From: Oenanthe sinensis
Taxonomy: Eukaryota; Streptophyta; Magnoliopsida; Apiales; Apiaceae
Reading direction: 5' to 3'
Assembly: GCA_028671895.1 (NCBI GenBank)
Contig: CM053802.1
Location: forward strand, 15,383,631 to 15,447,630
Length of the DNA stretch: 64,000 bases
Shown: one piece after another, positions 8,310 to 18,578 of the stretch
Layout of the letters: each line of letters opens with the position of its first letter
Position numbering within the stretch: position 1 is the first letter of the stretch
Notes under the pieces: model-generated
What the model was told of the DNA's origin: nothing
Databases searched by the model: none
Seen by the model: the letters and a program-made list of their open reading frames with translations, nothing else
Translations under genes and position numbers: made by a program

Positions 8310-10571
8310 CTTTTCAGGTGAAGGAGTCGCAGTCTTGGATTTAGCAAATTTACTATTGATATGTTGTCTAGGTGTCATGTTATCTTTCTTAGCTATCATG
8401 CGTTTAAAGTAAGCAGTCATAGCATTAAAGGCACATAACATGCAATTCATTATACCACAAGGTTTATGGAAAGCATCAATAGTAGGCATGTTATTCAATA
8501 CAGTAGGAGGCTTAACAGATTCTACTTCAATTTTCTCATTATCTTTGAAGTTTTCACTAGAATGAAATTTATTGTTACTGTTCCTACTGTTCACAAATGT
8601 GTTGGGTCTGTTCATTTTATTCTTTAAGTCTTTTGCACCTACACCAGGTCTGGGGGAATCAGAAGTTCCCACATCTTTCACTGGGGTCTCTGGTGCACGC
8701 CTCTCTTTCTGGACATTAACTCCTTTTATGTCCTTAACCTGTTCTCCTCTCTTCTTCTCTTCCTCAAGATCTTCCAACTGCATTTCATATGCAATCAGTA
8801 CGGAGCTCTCAAGGATAGGTTCAGCTATCGGTGTTATGAAGAGAGGTTTTGGTGTGTCTTTAACAACATGTGGGATACCCCTTTCTACAGCACTTTTTCT
8901 AAAGGGGGTTATGTTGCTTGGCTTTCCTACATATTTATTGTACTCGAAGCCTATCCCAACTTTACGACTTATTTCTTGTCGGTCAACTAGGTTCTTTACA
9001 ATATAAGAGGAATTCTTATATGCAAGACACTTCTTCTTTTCTTCTTCTATCTGGTTTCTGAGATTGGCTTCTGTTACAACATGACAACTGACTTTACTGA
9101 CTTGAACAGCTAAGTCTTCAGTCAACTTAACAGTCAACTTATCATGATTTCTTTTTAACTGTTTAAAAACTTCAGTCTCATCAACTAACTCTTTGACTTT
9201 GAGTCTGAGTTTCTTAACTTTATCTCTTTCACCATCTAGTTCTTTACCTAGCAAAGCAAACATCTTAGGACAAGAAGGATTTACCTCTATTCCTCTGTCA
9301 CGGGTGGGAGACAGTGATTCCTCTGATGAAGTCATAAGAGCAAGATTTCCTAGCTCTTCCTCATCATCGTTATCTGAATCATCCCAGCTTTTGCCTGTTG
9401 CTAGATAGGACTTTCCTTGATGCTTTTTCACGAGCGCATCATACTTTTCCTTGAGCTCTTCGTAAGACTCTCTCTTTTTCCCTTGCTTAGGCTTCTTGCA
9501 CTCAGTTGCAAAGTGCCCTAGCTCATTACAGTTGAAGCAACGAAACTTGCTTCTATCAACTAAGCCGGTCTTGTAGCCGCTTTTTGATACTGCTGTCGAA
9601 GAACCTCCTCTTTGGAATCTTCCAAACTTAGGCTTAACTCTGAATGAGGAGTTCCTTCGAAATCTCATGTTGCCAAACTTCCTGGCAACCATAGCTAGAG
9701 ATTCATCTTCCAGCTGATCTAGTTCTTCCAGCGAGTAGAACTCACCATCTTCTTGATTGTCAGAAGTATGTCCAAGTTCTGGAACCACATATTCTGTTGA
9801 ACTATTAGAAGGTGCAACAGCCTTCACTTCTTCTTTCTCTGGTGCTTCTACCATTAATGCCTTGGAGGAACTCAGTACTTTACCTCTTCCGTACATCTCT
9901 CTGGTTTGGATTTGTTCCAGCTCATAAGTTTTTAAAACTCCGTAGAGTCTTTCTAGGGTTACCTCTTTCATATCCCTAGATTCCCGAATAGCTGCAATCC
10001 TGTGTTCTAGATGCTCTGGTAAGGTCAGTAAAAACTTCCTGTTCACCTCTTGGTTCTGATAAAACTTTCCATTCATGTTTAGCTCGTTTATCAATTTGTT
10101 TAGTCTCTGAAACACCTCAGAGATACCCTCACCAGGGTTGGATCTAAACTGTTCATATTGGGTGGTCAGGATCTCCAGTCTATTCTCCTTAACTTCTTCA
10201 GTTCCCTCATTGATAATTTCAATTGTTTCCCAGATTTGTTTTGCATTCTTGCAATTGACTACTTGGTTGTACATGATGTAGTCTAGGGATTCAATTAATA
10301 TGAGCTTCAGATTATTATCAAGGGACACAACTTCTGTTTCCTCATCTGTATAGTCTGCCGGACTTTTCGGAAACAGTCTGTGGGGAATTACAACCCCATC
10401 TACTGTATGTTCGAGAACAACTGATATAGGGAGCTCAACACCTTTAGCCATAATTAATGTGTACTTGGGATTTGCAATCCCAATAAACAGTAGCATTTTT
10501 TGTTTCCACAAGTTATAGTGTTCTCTATCGAACTGTGGAATTTTAATACTAGTTACTTTCTGGGTACTCAT
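8307..10571 (-). CDS. gag: Gag of element S, 754 aa
   Basis: Capsid and nucleocapsid protein of the copia element, which assembles the virus-like particle and packages the RNA. The N-terminal about 230 residues show the copia gag pattern (IPQFDREHYNLWKQKM, later YEQFRSNPGEGISEVFQRL), as in the UBN2/retrotran gag families. A single CCHC knuckle, CFNCNELGHFATEC, lies at residues 345-358 (about 9498-9539). The C-terminal 390 residues are unusually long for copia gag and highly charged, with a probable coiled coil around 460-530 and a Cys-containing segment (CGIMNCMLC) near residue 705. Extended gag is typical of SIRE elements. ATG is the first in frame, about 200 bp after the primer-binding site. 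It ends in UAG in the pol frame. Confidence 0.92.
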   Translation of the reverse strand: MSTQKVTSIKIPQFDREHYNLWKQKMLLFIGIANPKYTLIMAKGVELPISVVLEHTVDGVVIPHRLFPKSPADYTDEETEVVSLDNNLKLILIESLDYIMYNQVVNCKNAKQIWETIEIINEGTEEVKENRLEILTTQYEQFRSNPGEGISEVFQRLNKLINELNMNGKFYQNQEVNRKFLLTLPEHLEHRIAAIRESRDMKEVTLERLYGVLKTYELEQIQTREMYGRGKVLSSSKALMVEAPEKEEVKAVAPSNSSTEYVVPELGHTSDNQEDGEFYSLEELDQLEDESLAMVARKFGNMRFRRNSSFRVKPKFGRFQRGGSSTAVSKSGYKTGLVDRSKFRCFNCNELGHFATECKKPKQGKKRESYEELKEKYDALVKKHQGKSYLATGKSWDDSDNDDEEELGNLALMTSSEESLSPTRDRGIEVNPSCPKMFALLGKELDGERDKVKKLRLKVKELVDETEVFKQLKRNHDKLTVKLTEDLAVQVSKVSCHVVTEANLRNQIEEEKKKCLAYKNSSYIVKNLVDRQEISRKVGIGFEYNKYVGKPSNITPFRKSAVERGIPHVVKDTPKPLFITPIAEPILESSVLIAYEMQLEDLEEEKKRGEQVKDIKGVNVQKERRAPETPVKDVGTSDSPRPGVGAKDLKNKMNRPNTFVNSRNSNNKFHSSENFKDNEKIEVESVKPPTVLNNMPTIDAFHKPCGIMNCMLCAFNAMTAYFKRMIAKKDNMTPRQHINSKFAKSKTATPSPEK

Positions 10572-10766
10572 CTTTAATAAGATTAAAAATTAAGTGTTTC
10601 AAAAAAATATTTTAATTTTTGACTTAAAACAATTTTTGATCAAAAATAATTTTTAGAGAAAAAAAATTATTTCGAATAAAAAATTATTTCGAATTTAAAA
10701 TAATTTTTGAGATCTGTATGAGTTGCGGAATTTTTGGTTTGGATCTGATATTAACTATATCAACCA
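10572..10766 (-). other. Short leader of element S between primer site and gag
   Basis: About 195 bp, AT-rich, with several aatttttt-type runs and no ORF. It is the 5' untranslated leader between the primer-binding site and the gag start. Confidence 0.7.
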
Positions 10767-10778
10767 GCTCTGATGCCA
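10767..10778 (-). other. Primer-binding site of element S (initiator tRNA-Met type)
   Basis: Read on the minus strand this is TGGCATCAGAGC, one mismatch from the canonical TGGTATCAGAGC site complementary to the 3' end of plant initiator tRNA-Met. It lies two bases inside the LTR end, as expected for the start of minus-strand cDNA synthesis. Confidence 0.88.
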
Positions 10779-11126
10779 ATTGTTGGTCCCTGATATTGTA
10801 GAAGGGGGGGGGGTTGAATACAATATCTGAAATTTAATCGCTGAATAATTGGATTTAAAAAATTATTTTAATTACTCGCGAAATGTTAAATAGAATGAAA
10901 TACTGTTCAAGTGAAAAATATAATTTTAACTTGATTAGTATTACAAAATTAATATTAAGAAAACTGTAATATAATTCATAAAAGTTCTAGAACAAATTTG
11001 ACATGAATTGTTCGTGTCTTACAATTATATTCCAAACTCAGCACAGAAATCTGTGAATATTACAATGCAGATAAATTACTGAATTTGATCTGATTTCTTA
11101 CTCTAACAAATGAAGCAAACTCCTCA

Positions 11127-11134
11127 TATTTATA
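11127..11134 (-). promoter_or_regulatory. Probable TATA box of the S LTR
   Basis: TATAAATA on the minus strand, directly downstream of the cggtatgactt block in transcription direction and about 350 bp before the LTR end. This suits a U3/R promoter. No start site can be mapped from sequence. Confidence 0.6.
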
Positions 11135-11139
11135 GAGGT

Positions 11140-11541
11140 TGGAAAAAGGCTGGTATGACCTTTTTCAAAATGACTTAATTTAGAGAAATAAAGTCTGTAT
11201 GACCTTTTATAACACTTGTATGACTTATAAAACACTAGGCAAGACTTATTTCTCTCGGTATGACTTATTATATTAATTAAAAAATCGGTATGACTTTTTA
11301 ATTAAATAAAAAATCACTCCAGTTTGACCTTTTGATCAAAGAAAATTCGGTATGACTTATTATATATATATATATAAAAAGTCTCGGTATGACTTTATGT
11401 CGGCAGTAGCTCGGTATGACTTATTTATATATATATATATATATATAAATTTTTTCGGTATGACTTATTTATATATATATAAAACAGTCTCTCGGTATGA
11501 CTTAAAAAAAACCATCCGGTATGACTTATTTAAGTCATTCG

Positions 11542-11589
<48 letters not shown>

Positions 11590-11592
11590 TCA
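11140..11592. repeat. CGGTATGACTT minisatellite mixed with AT microsatellites in the S LTR
   Basis: About eight exact cggtatgactt copies (starts near 11257, 11286, 11348, 11384, 11412, 11456, 11494 and 11517), plus decayed ones from 11150. They are separated by (ta)n tracts; the longest is at about 11546-11588. As the block lies just upstream of the TATA box, it may act as an enhancer. Confidence 0.85.
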
Positions 11593-12230
11593 TTTTAACT
11601 AGTTTCTTTTATGATAAATTAATTCTTCTTTAAATCAATTAAATAATTTATAAATTAAATTAAATTCAACTTGAATTAATTTAATTAAATAAATTAAATA
11701 ATTAACTTACTTGGTTTGTAGAAATAAAATATCATAGAGAACTTGATTCAACTGCAGTCTTCTTGATTTTTCTTTGACTTCTGATCTTGAAACCTCTTGA
11801 TTAAATGAAGAATAAATATTTATATTTAGTTGACACACAAATGTACTGTCTGGTTCATTTGTGTCATACTAATAAATATTCTCCTTTTAATAACCTTGAA
11901 TTAGAGGCCTTCTGTCATTTCTTCTGCTTCACTGTCTTCATTTTTCTTCTGGAATCTACTTGTTGTAACCACTTGAAATCTTCTGTACCTTCTGTCTTCT
12001 ATGGAAGTACTACTACATTATTATTTTCACTGACGCTTGAACATAAAAATGAACTTCTTCCAGTGTTGAGTAGCAATCCTATAAAAATACTTCTGATACT
12101 TGGATCCTTTGTGATTAGTTGACTGTCTTCGTCTTGATTCCTGATTGGTGCTTATTATTTACTTCTATTTATTAGCTAGAGTTGAGTTGTCATCTAATTA
12201 TTACAAATAGGCCTAGACATATGCCTTTCA

Positions 12231-12235
12231 ATATC
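12231..12235. repeat. Right-hand target duplication of element S (atatc)
   Basis: The intact family A LTR reads ...gtaatatatatctttaag at 16614-16633, and here it resumes with atatctttaag. The left partner would be outside the window, so the duplication is inferred from only one side. Confidence 0.55.
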
Positions 12236-13575
12236 TTTAAGTATGTGACTTAAAAATGAGATTATATGAATAGTATTTTATTCCTAAAATTTCCTAGTTA
12301 AGTATTATTATTTAAGGACAGTAATAATGCAATAAGACTAGTATGTCTGTTGACAGATGACCACATCTCATTGGTCATAGGTATGGTGATACTAAAGTCA
12401 AGAACATAAGTGTATGTATCAATACATGACACTGGAAAGACCCGCCATGAGATTCTACATGTTAATAAGTGTCATAAGAAATCTTACAGTGATAATGATG
12501 TAATGATCCTCTGACTTGAAATCATTATATTTCTATACGAGAATTAATATACTTTGATTACACTCAAAGTTACCTTTAACCGGGTAATGATAAAGGTGGA
12601 CATTGGGTATGCTATGAATCATATGAGGAATATGAATGATAGATATATAATTTAACCCTCTAATTCTAGGAGTGATATTATTAGCCTCTTGATTGAGTGA
12701 GACTATGAAATGCATGACCATGCTCAAATATTGATTTGTTTAAATAGTCTACTCATTGATCAAGGAAACCGAGATTAAACGTTGAAGAGGATGACACTAT
12801 ACATGTCTCGAGTTTGATCTATAATATAAGGTTAAAGGGATTATATTACATGGAACATTATTCATGAAAGGTTTAATTGAATCACCAATTATTATTGTTA
12901 CTTGGGTAACAATGATGTATTACTAGATGCCACTCATTATTTATAATTTTATTATTAGATAATAAAATTATTGCCAACGTAATAATAATCTAAAGGGTCA
13001 TCCACAAAGAACGTCAAAACGGAGGTTTATTAAAATTACGAATTTAGATATTTATTATTATTATTTCGAATTTAATTATTGAATTAATTAAGTGGGACTT
13101 GATTAATTTTATTAGAATTCAGATTTAATAATAATAATAATCCAAAGTCATAATGGGTTTTGAAAACCACATGGATTAGGGTTAGACCCAAAATCTCTTT
13201 CTCCCCTATATATACATAATGATGTATTGTATTATGGTTTAATCATCAGATTTCGTTTTTAGAGAAAAACCCTAGCTGCCCAACATCAAGAGAGGCTAGA
13301 GAGAGAGAGGCAAATAATTCGGTTAGTACCGACTCCGGTGATCGTATGGCGATCGGGCGTTCGTGTAGACTTCTTTGGAGAGCAGATCTTTGCAACAAAG
13401 GGCTGTTGTGATTCATCTTTTCTGGACCTCCATTAAACAGCATACGGAAAGCTTTGTTAAGGTACAGACTTCTTCACCATAATCATCCAACGTTATACAT
13501 GGATCCTGCGATTGGGTTTCGAATTTTATTATTTTTACATTAATTCCGCTGCGTTTTCATGCACGAAACCCTTCA
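12231..13575 (+). repeat. LTR A1: 3' part of a family A solo LTR, truncated by element S
   Basis: Aligns with A2 (16630-17006 and 29827-30872) from atctttaagtatgtgact to cgaaacccttca. It contains TATATATAC at 13207-13215, a likely promoter. No primer site follows the LTR end, so it is probably a solo LTR. It also preserves the uninterrupted sequence at which element B inserted in A2 (tatgctatgaatcatatgag, near 12606-12625). The ends and the relation to the element C LTR suggest an Angela/BARE-like copia family. Confidence 0.82.
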
Positions 13576-13607
13576 CTTTCTACAATTTTTCATTTTTTTG
13601 TGGTGAA

Positions 13608-16441
13608 ATGGTGCAGGAACAAGTAATGGAGAACCCCCATGCACCTACCCAAGTAACCAAATCCCCTTCCAATAAACAATCTTCAAAACCAAAATCCGAA
13701 AAGGAACCAACCTCTGGTGTCTCTCAACATGCACCAGTTGTAAAGAGGAGGAGACTGATACAATCAAGGATTGTAGATGATCCAAGTGATGAGGAGCCCT
13801 AGAGAAACAGGTGGTTGAAGGACTCTCTTTGCTAAAAGAGGGTCATGATGCACATAATTCTAACCTTCAATCCAAGTCTGTAGACTCTCAAAAGGCTACA
13901 GACTCTGATAAACCTAGCGAAGCACCTCAGGATTCTCAAATTGGGTCTCCTGAGAAATCTTTTGCTCAGAAATACAAGAGGTTGAGGAAGGCTTATTCTG
14001 CACACACAAACAAGCCTATTATTGCTACTAACCCTGTTTTGCAGGAAACAAATGCTCCCAAGGCTCTTGCAGGGCTAGACTCTGAAAGTAAGAAAACATC
14101 TGAACTAGAGTCTAATGTTGAGTCAGAGTCTAGACTGCCTTTAGACTCTGATCATGAAACATTTTGGGAAGGAATGTCATTTGATGCAGCCTCAAGTCTC
14201 ATTGATGAAATCATTACTCCAAGTGATGAGGTACTGCTATTCTTATATCTTTTGGTAGAATCAGTTGAAGATCCAGAGAAATATAAGACACAATCTCAAG
14301 TCTTAGTTCTTCTAACAACCTATGAAGCCCTAAGGAAGAGAATGTAGGTGGAGCTACATATGTCTGCACAAGGTGTGGTCACAAATCTATACAACTATAT
14401 CTTGAACTCTTCATTACAAGTTAAAATAGCTGAGCTCATAAAAGACAAGATAAATGAAGTTCTCAAAACACTTGGTGTGCTAGACTCTGAACAGCCTAAA
14501 TCAAAGAAGCCTTAAAAGCTTAAGATCCACAAAAGGAGAGAGTTAGACTCTGTTGTTGAGTTAGAAACAGAGATTGAACAACCAGTTTTTAACTATGAAG
14601 CAATTTAGGATAATGAGGTTACCTATAGGACAACCATTCGATGGATTTCTCACTTTCAAACTCTGTCAAGACAGGTGGCTAACTATCTTGTCCACAATAT
14701 AGGTACAATTGAAAATAAATACATCTATCCAACCTACCAAAGTAGATTGGATCAATTAAAGCGCACATATTTCCAAAAAGTAAGAAGGGAACTGCAAGAA
14801 CTCTTCAATCTCATAGATACCCTGGCAATCAATGCAATCCATCTAAGGGCCTTTCATCAAAATTTGGATGCATTTATTATTGAAGAACAACAGGAGGTAG
14901 CAGGAGATATAAGGAAGTTGAAGGATGGGACTAGTGCACCAGTGGTTACTAGTGATAAAGATGTTCAGTCTGCCTCACCCACACAAGAACCACCTAGTCA
15001 GAGGTTGGGTGATAGTGGGGCAGGAGAGCATGCTGTTAGGCCCTCCTTGGCAACTCTCCAATATGGTGTTGAGAACCCCAGTGATATGGGAGGGCAGACT
15101 CTGATGGATGCTCATGAAGAATTTCCACAATCTATTCTGTCAGAGTTTATCCACCTTGAGGGGAGAGTCTTATGCACCAACAGTCAAAGATGGTGACACT
15201 CAGACTCTGGCTTTTAATGAAGTCATACTGAAGCAGTCAGAGTCTAGAGTAAACCCTGAGACTGGAATACTGGAGCCAACAGACTCTGCAAAGAAAGAAA
15301 AAGTATGTAAGGGTTCAGGGTCTGTTGCTGCTCACCCCTTGGTGGAAACCCCTAGCCTTCAGATATTTAAAGGGGCTCCCCTTCATCAAGGTGGTTCTGG
15401 TATTGAAGCAAACTTAATCTCTCTCTCACCCTCTTCTGTAGGACTTTTGAGTGCACCTATCCAAATGAGTGAAAAAATAATTGAGAGGCTGGAACTAGTG
15501 AGAATGAGAGGTAGAAAAGGCTGTAGAGAGTCTGGGTGAGAATGAGAGAGTGGTTTCCCAATCCCTTTGCGAGGATGAGAGAATAGGGTATCCTGAACCT
15601 AGATTTACTTATTGGGATCAAGATTTTCCAAAGAGTTGGTCCAATGAGTTGAGGCAGGGGATGGATGAAAATTCATTCTTGTTGATTTTGCAGATTGGAA
15701 AAAAGGAGGAGGCTCTAGCTACACAAAAATTATTTACATAAAGACCACAACACCATCTAGTGGATTCTTTAGCAAGAAGAGCAAAAAGAGTCATGGAGAC
15801 TTTGGTGGATACCACTACTATTCAGGTTGAGACTACAAAATTGAAGTTAGAAGAACTAATTTTGATCATGCCTATAAGGGCTAGGCTTTCAGAATCTACA
15901 AACTCTGATCACTCTAAGGAGGAGTCAAGGTCTATTGTCCCTTTTTGCAGTTTCGGAGTCTACTCAACCACCAGAGTCTACCCCCTCCAATTACAAAGAT
16001 TGAACCTATTGATGCTGATATGCAGGAGGATTGCAATTCTGAGGATGATGTACCAGTCAATCCATCCTTTATCTATTTTGATCAGTTTTTTCCTCTCACT
16101 TGAAAATCTACAAAGCTCAAAGGTATAACAGATAAAGCTTCTTTTGAGTGCATCTTGGCCATTCACTAGTCTGAAAGACTAAAGGCTTTTCAGAAGAAGT
16201 CTTTTTTACAAGAACATGGTCATTATCCACATGAAGATACCGATGCCTCTTTCCTTGAAGATGACAGAACTATCAATGCAGAAGTTAAGGCTGAGACAGA
16301 GAATGTTATTGCACAATTAGCTAGTGTGGTCAAGGAAATTTCTCATATTCAAACCAAACTTACTAGTGTTGATAATACAACTTCTCTACTCAGTACTAGA
16401 TTTGACAGAATTCATTCCCTTCAATTATCCAAAGAAGTTGC
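13608..16441 (+). pseudogene. Element E: decayed third-ORF-type gene of an older SIRE-like element, 5' part
   Basis: Starts ATGGTGCAGGAACAAG and encodes a Ser/Asp/Glu-rich, mostly low-complexity protein. It has KRRR near the N terminus, a folded-looking middle (14675-14930, residues such as SRLDQLKRTYFQKVRRELQEL) and a coiled-coil-like C-terminal part. Broken by a 1-nt frameshift near 13801, in-frame stops near 14345, 14514 and 14607, a frameshift near 15165, and more after 15540. It resembles the third ORFs of elements S and D in composition and layout, so I assign it to that class by inference. No protein function can be named. It continues after the A2 insertion at 30873. Confidence 0.6.
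16437..16441. repeat. Left target duplication of LTR A2 (gttgc)
   Basis: gttgc precedes the LTR here and follows it at 30873-30877. The reading frame of E resumes coherently across the two sites once one copy is removed. Confidence 0.85.
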
Positions 16442-17006
16442 TGTTAGTATTGGTGTCCTTGTTAGTATTGGTGTCCTAGAGACAATACTTTTAATGTTTT
16501 ATTGAAAACAATTAAGGATTATGTTTTATGTGATTATTTAATTATTATTTATTATGTCTTTATTTACTGCGTTATAAATTGAAAGGATAATAAATGTCCT
16601 TGGAATATTAATACGTAATATATATCTTTAAGTATGTGACTTAAAATTGAGATTATATGAATAGTGTTTTATTCCTAAAATTCCCTAGTCAAGTATTATT
16701 ATTTAAGGACAATAATAATGCAATAAGACTAGTATGTTTGTTGACGGATGACCACATCTCATTGGTCATAGGTATGGTGATACTAAAGTCAAGAACATAA
16801 GTGTATGTATCAATACATGACACTGGAAAGACCCGCCGTGAGATTCTACATGTTAATAAGTGTCATAAGAAATCTCACTGTGATAATGATGTAATGATCC
16901 TCTGACTTGAAATCGTTATATTTCTATACGAGAATTAATATACTTTGATTACACTCAAAGTTACCTTTAACCGGGTAATGATAAAGGTGTACATTGGGTA
17001 TGCTAT
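16442..17006 (+). repeat. LTR A2, 5' part (solo family A LTR interrupted by element B)
   Basis: Begins TGTTAGTATTGGTGTCCT, which is present twice in tandem (16442-16459 and 16460-16477), and stops where element B enters. With the part at 29827-30872 the LTR totals about 1.6 kb. Target duplications gttgc on both sides show that it is a solo LTR in gene E. Confidence 0.87.
17002..17006. repeat. Left target duplication of element B (gctat)
   Basis: gctat here and at 29822-29826. LTR A1 shows the unoccupied site as a single copy (tatgctatgaatc). Confidence 0.95.
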
Positions 17007-17596
17007 TGAAAGAGGAGATAGGAGTGAAGGGAAGTAACTCACTGCACTTTCATGTGTACTAGAAATGCTAAATGTAATCTCTATGTAATGGTTGATGATA
17101 ACTCAACAATAGAACAGAACATGTAATAATATGCAGGTGCACAGAAATCTTGAATCACAGAGTTCAGTTAAGACAAAGTATTAAAGGATCATCTACAGAC
17201 TTGAAGCCCATTGGAAGAAGTTCATTAACATGTTCATGCCTCAGTGGAGAATAAAAGATATTGATATCTATTCAAGGATGTGGAAACTATAGAAGATTGT
17301 CTTAGTCTATGAAGATTTTAGTGCATTATAATCGAAGCTACAAGTAAGGTTTGCAAAGAGGAATGTGGAATCATGTTCAGAATCAAGAGCCCCTATCAAG
17401 ACTAGTCACTTATGAACCAGACCGTTGCATCAAGTGTCAGGACATTGGAGGCAAGCTCTCGTCGGTTAATATGATTTTAATCATTCTAAAGTTGTTGGTT
17501 TTCTTGAGTCATGTGGAGGATCAACAAAGGTGGTAAATCAGTGTTGGAGAAATGCCAACCTGATTGGATATTACTAAAGCTTCACAGATTAGAAGG

Positions 17597-17645
17597 CCAA
17601 ATACTTGGACGTGGTGGAGTCACGTATACGGGGCCAAGTATTTGG
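17597..17645. promoter_or_regulatory. Perfect 12-bp inverted pair CCAAATACTTGG / CCAAGTATTTGG in the B LTR
   Basis: Arms at 17597-17608 and 17634-17645 with a 25-nt spacer containing cacgtatacg. Repeated in the 3' LTR (from 28974) and, with one altered outer position, in the B' LTRs near 40506-40556 and 51099-51149. Upstream of the TATA box, so a protein-binding or hairpin role is plausible. Confidence 0.7.
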
Positions 17646-17678
17646 ATAAGGAAGTCTACACAAATTGAAGAGTGGAAT

Positions 17679-17800
17679 GGAAATATTTAATTTAGTTAAA
17701 TAAAGTATTTATTTAATTATTTATATATTTTATAAATAAAGATATTCTTTATTTATATTTTATATATTTATTAAATATTACTTTTACATTAAATATTTCC
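17679..17800. repeat. AT-rich inverted repeat inside the B LTR
   Basis: Ends ggaaatatttaat (17679-17691) and attaaatatttcc (17788-17800) are exact inverted copies around a tta/taa-rich centre. It could be an old MITE-like insertion or a foldback regulatory block. It is present in every full B-family LTR. Confidence 0.6.
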
Positions 17801-17888
17801 AAAGGCATGCTTGGCACATGACTTTGAAGATATGATTTGAGTGGACAAAAGTAAAAGGTGGAAAAACAAAAAGCAACACCTTTTTCAA

Positions 17889-17897
17889 TATAAAAAG
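17889..17897 (+). promoter_or_regulatory. Probable TATA box of element B LTR
   Basis: TATAAAAAG, repeated at 29266-29274 in the 3' LTR, about 550 bp before the LTR end. Promoter role inferred from position and sequence. Confidence 0.55.
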
Positions 17898-18446
17898 AAA
17901 AAAACTCAAGTCTCCATCTGAAGTGGTCAGGGTGTGTATCCGGATGAAAAAAAGAAAAGGGGAGAGAGAGAAAAATTATTTTTCTCTCCCCCATGGCCAT
18001 ACTCCATATCTTGAATATTATGGGGCCATGAATTTCTTTGTTTCACCACTCATCTATTCTTCTATTGTAAAAATTGCTAAATCTTGTTTAGAAGATAGGT
18101 TTGATTTTTGTCTCCTAGATCTAGAATTTGTAATATTTTTAGAAGAGCCAAAAATCATTTCTTTGTTGTGTTCTTGAGCTTTTGTTCTTGAACTTGTTGT
18201 AGCATCTACCCCACTTCAATGAATATAAAGTTATATTCTTGGATCTTGTTGTGTTGTGTGTTTTGGATGATTTACCGTTCATTATCTTGGTTATTTTAAT
18301 GGTGTTCTTGAGGTTGAAGAAGATGATGAACAGTACCTGGGTTTGAACCAAAGTAATTTTTATGTTGTCCCAAAAATAAATAAAAGTCAGATTTTTATTT
18401 GGGAATCGTATTCACCCCCCCTCTACGATCTCCAGGACCTAACAAT

Positions 18447-18458
18447 TGGTATCAGAGC
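18447..18458 (+). other. Primer-binding site of element B (initiator tRNA-Met)
   Basis: TGGTATCAGAGC, an exact match to the canonical plant copia tRNA-Met primer site, two bases after the LTR end. Confidence 0.95.
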
Positions 18459-18578
18459 TACTCGATTGACATACAAATCGATTGGATCTATTTTTATTTT
18501 TGAGATTAAAGAGGGTACAATTGGTTCACTGGGCATCCAGAATTTTTTTTGAAGCCCGGAATTTTTCTAAGTACAAAA

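Larger units (their letters stand above)
1..12230 (-). mobile_element. Element S: SIRE-like Ty1/copia retrotransposon, left end outside window
   Basis: In minus-strand order the element holds an LTR (12230-10781), a primer-binding site, gag, pol, a spacer and a long third ORF, then leaves the window before its second LTR. Protease, integrase, RT, RNase H is the Ty1/copia order, and a third ORF after pol is the hallmark of plant SIRE elements (sireviruses). It sits inside a family A LTR: the sequence right of 12230 resumes in the middle of that LTR, and the intact stretch is seen near 16610-16640. Apart from stops at the gag-pol junction the three large frames are open, so it looks recent. LTR-LTR dating is not possible from this window. 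Confidence 0.9.
10781..12230 (-). repeat. 5' LTR of element S, 1450 bp
   Basis: The LTR is bounded by TG and CA: tgttggtccc at the internal side and gcctttca at the outer side. A run of nine G at about 10806 near the U5 end resembles the G/C run of the other SIRE-type LTRs in this window. The plus-strand neighbour at 12231 is the middle of a family A LTR, giving a sharp outer boundary. The LTR carries the cggtatgactt minisatellite and a TATA box. Confidence 0.88.
17007..18444 (+). repeat. 5' LTR of element B
   Basis: 1438 bp, from TGAAAGAGGAGATAGGAG to CAGGACCTAACA. Contains a 12-bp palindromic pair (17597-17645), an AT-rich inverted repeat (17679-17800), a TATAAAAAG box at 17889-17897, and a C-rich run near 18413-18424 close to the end. 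A sense ORF fragment of 61 codons (17351-17536) is shared by all B-family LTRs. Confidence 0.95.

Noticed and set aside
11352..11588. ORF of 78 codons rich in Tyr and Ile
   Set aside because: Encoded by the (ta)n tracts and the cggtatgactt minisatellite; an artefact of low complexity.
17749..18177. ORFs of 70-84 codons in the B LTR (both strands), repeated at 29126-29554
   Set aside because: Their repetition only reflects the two LTR copies; no domain, and strand-symmetric openness in AT-rich DNA.
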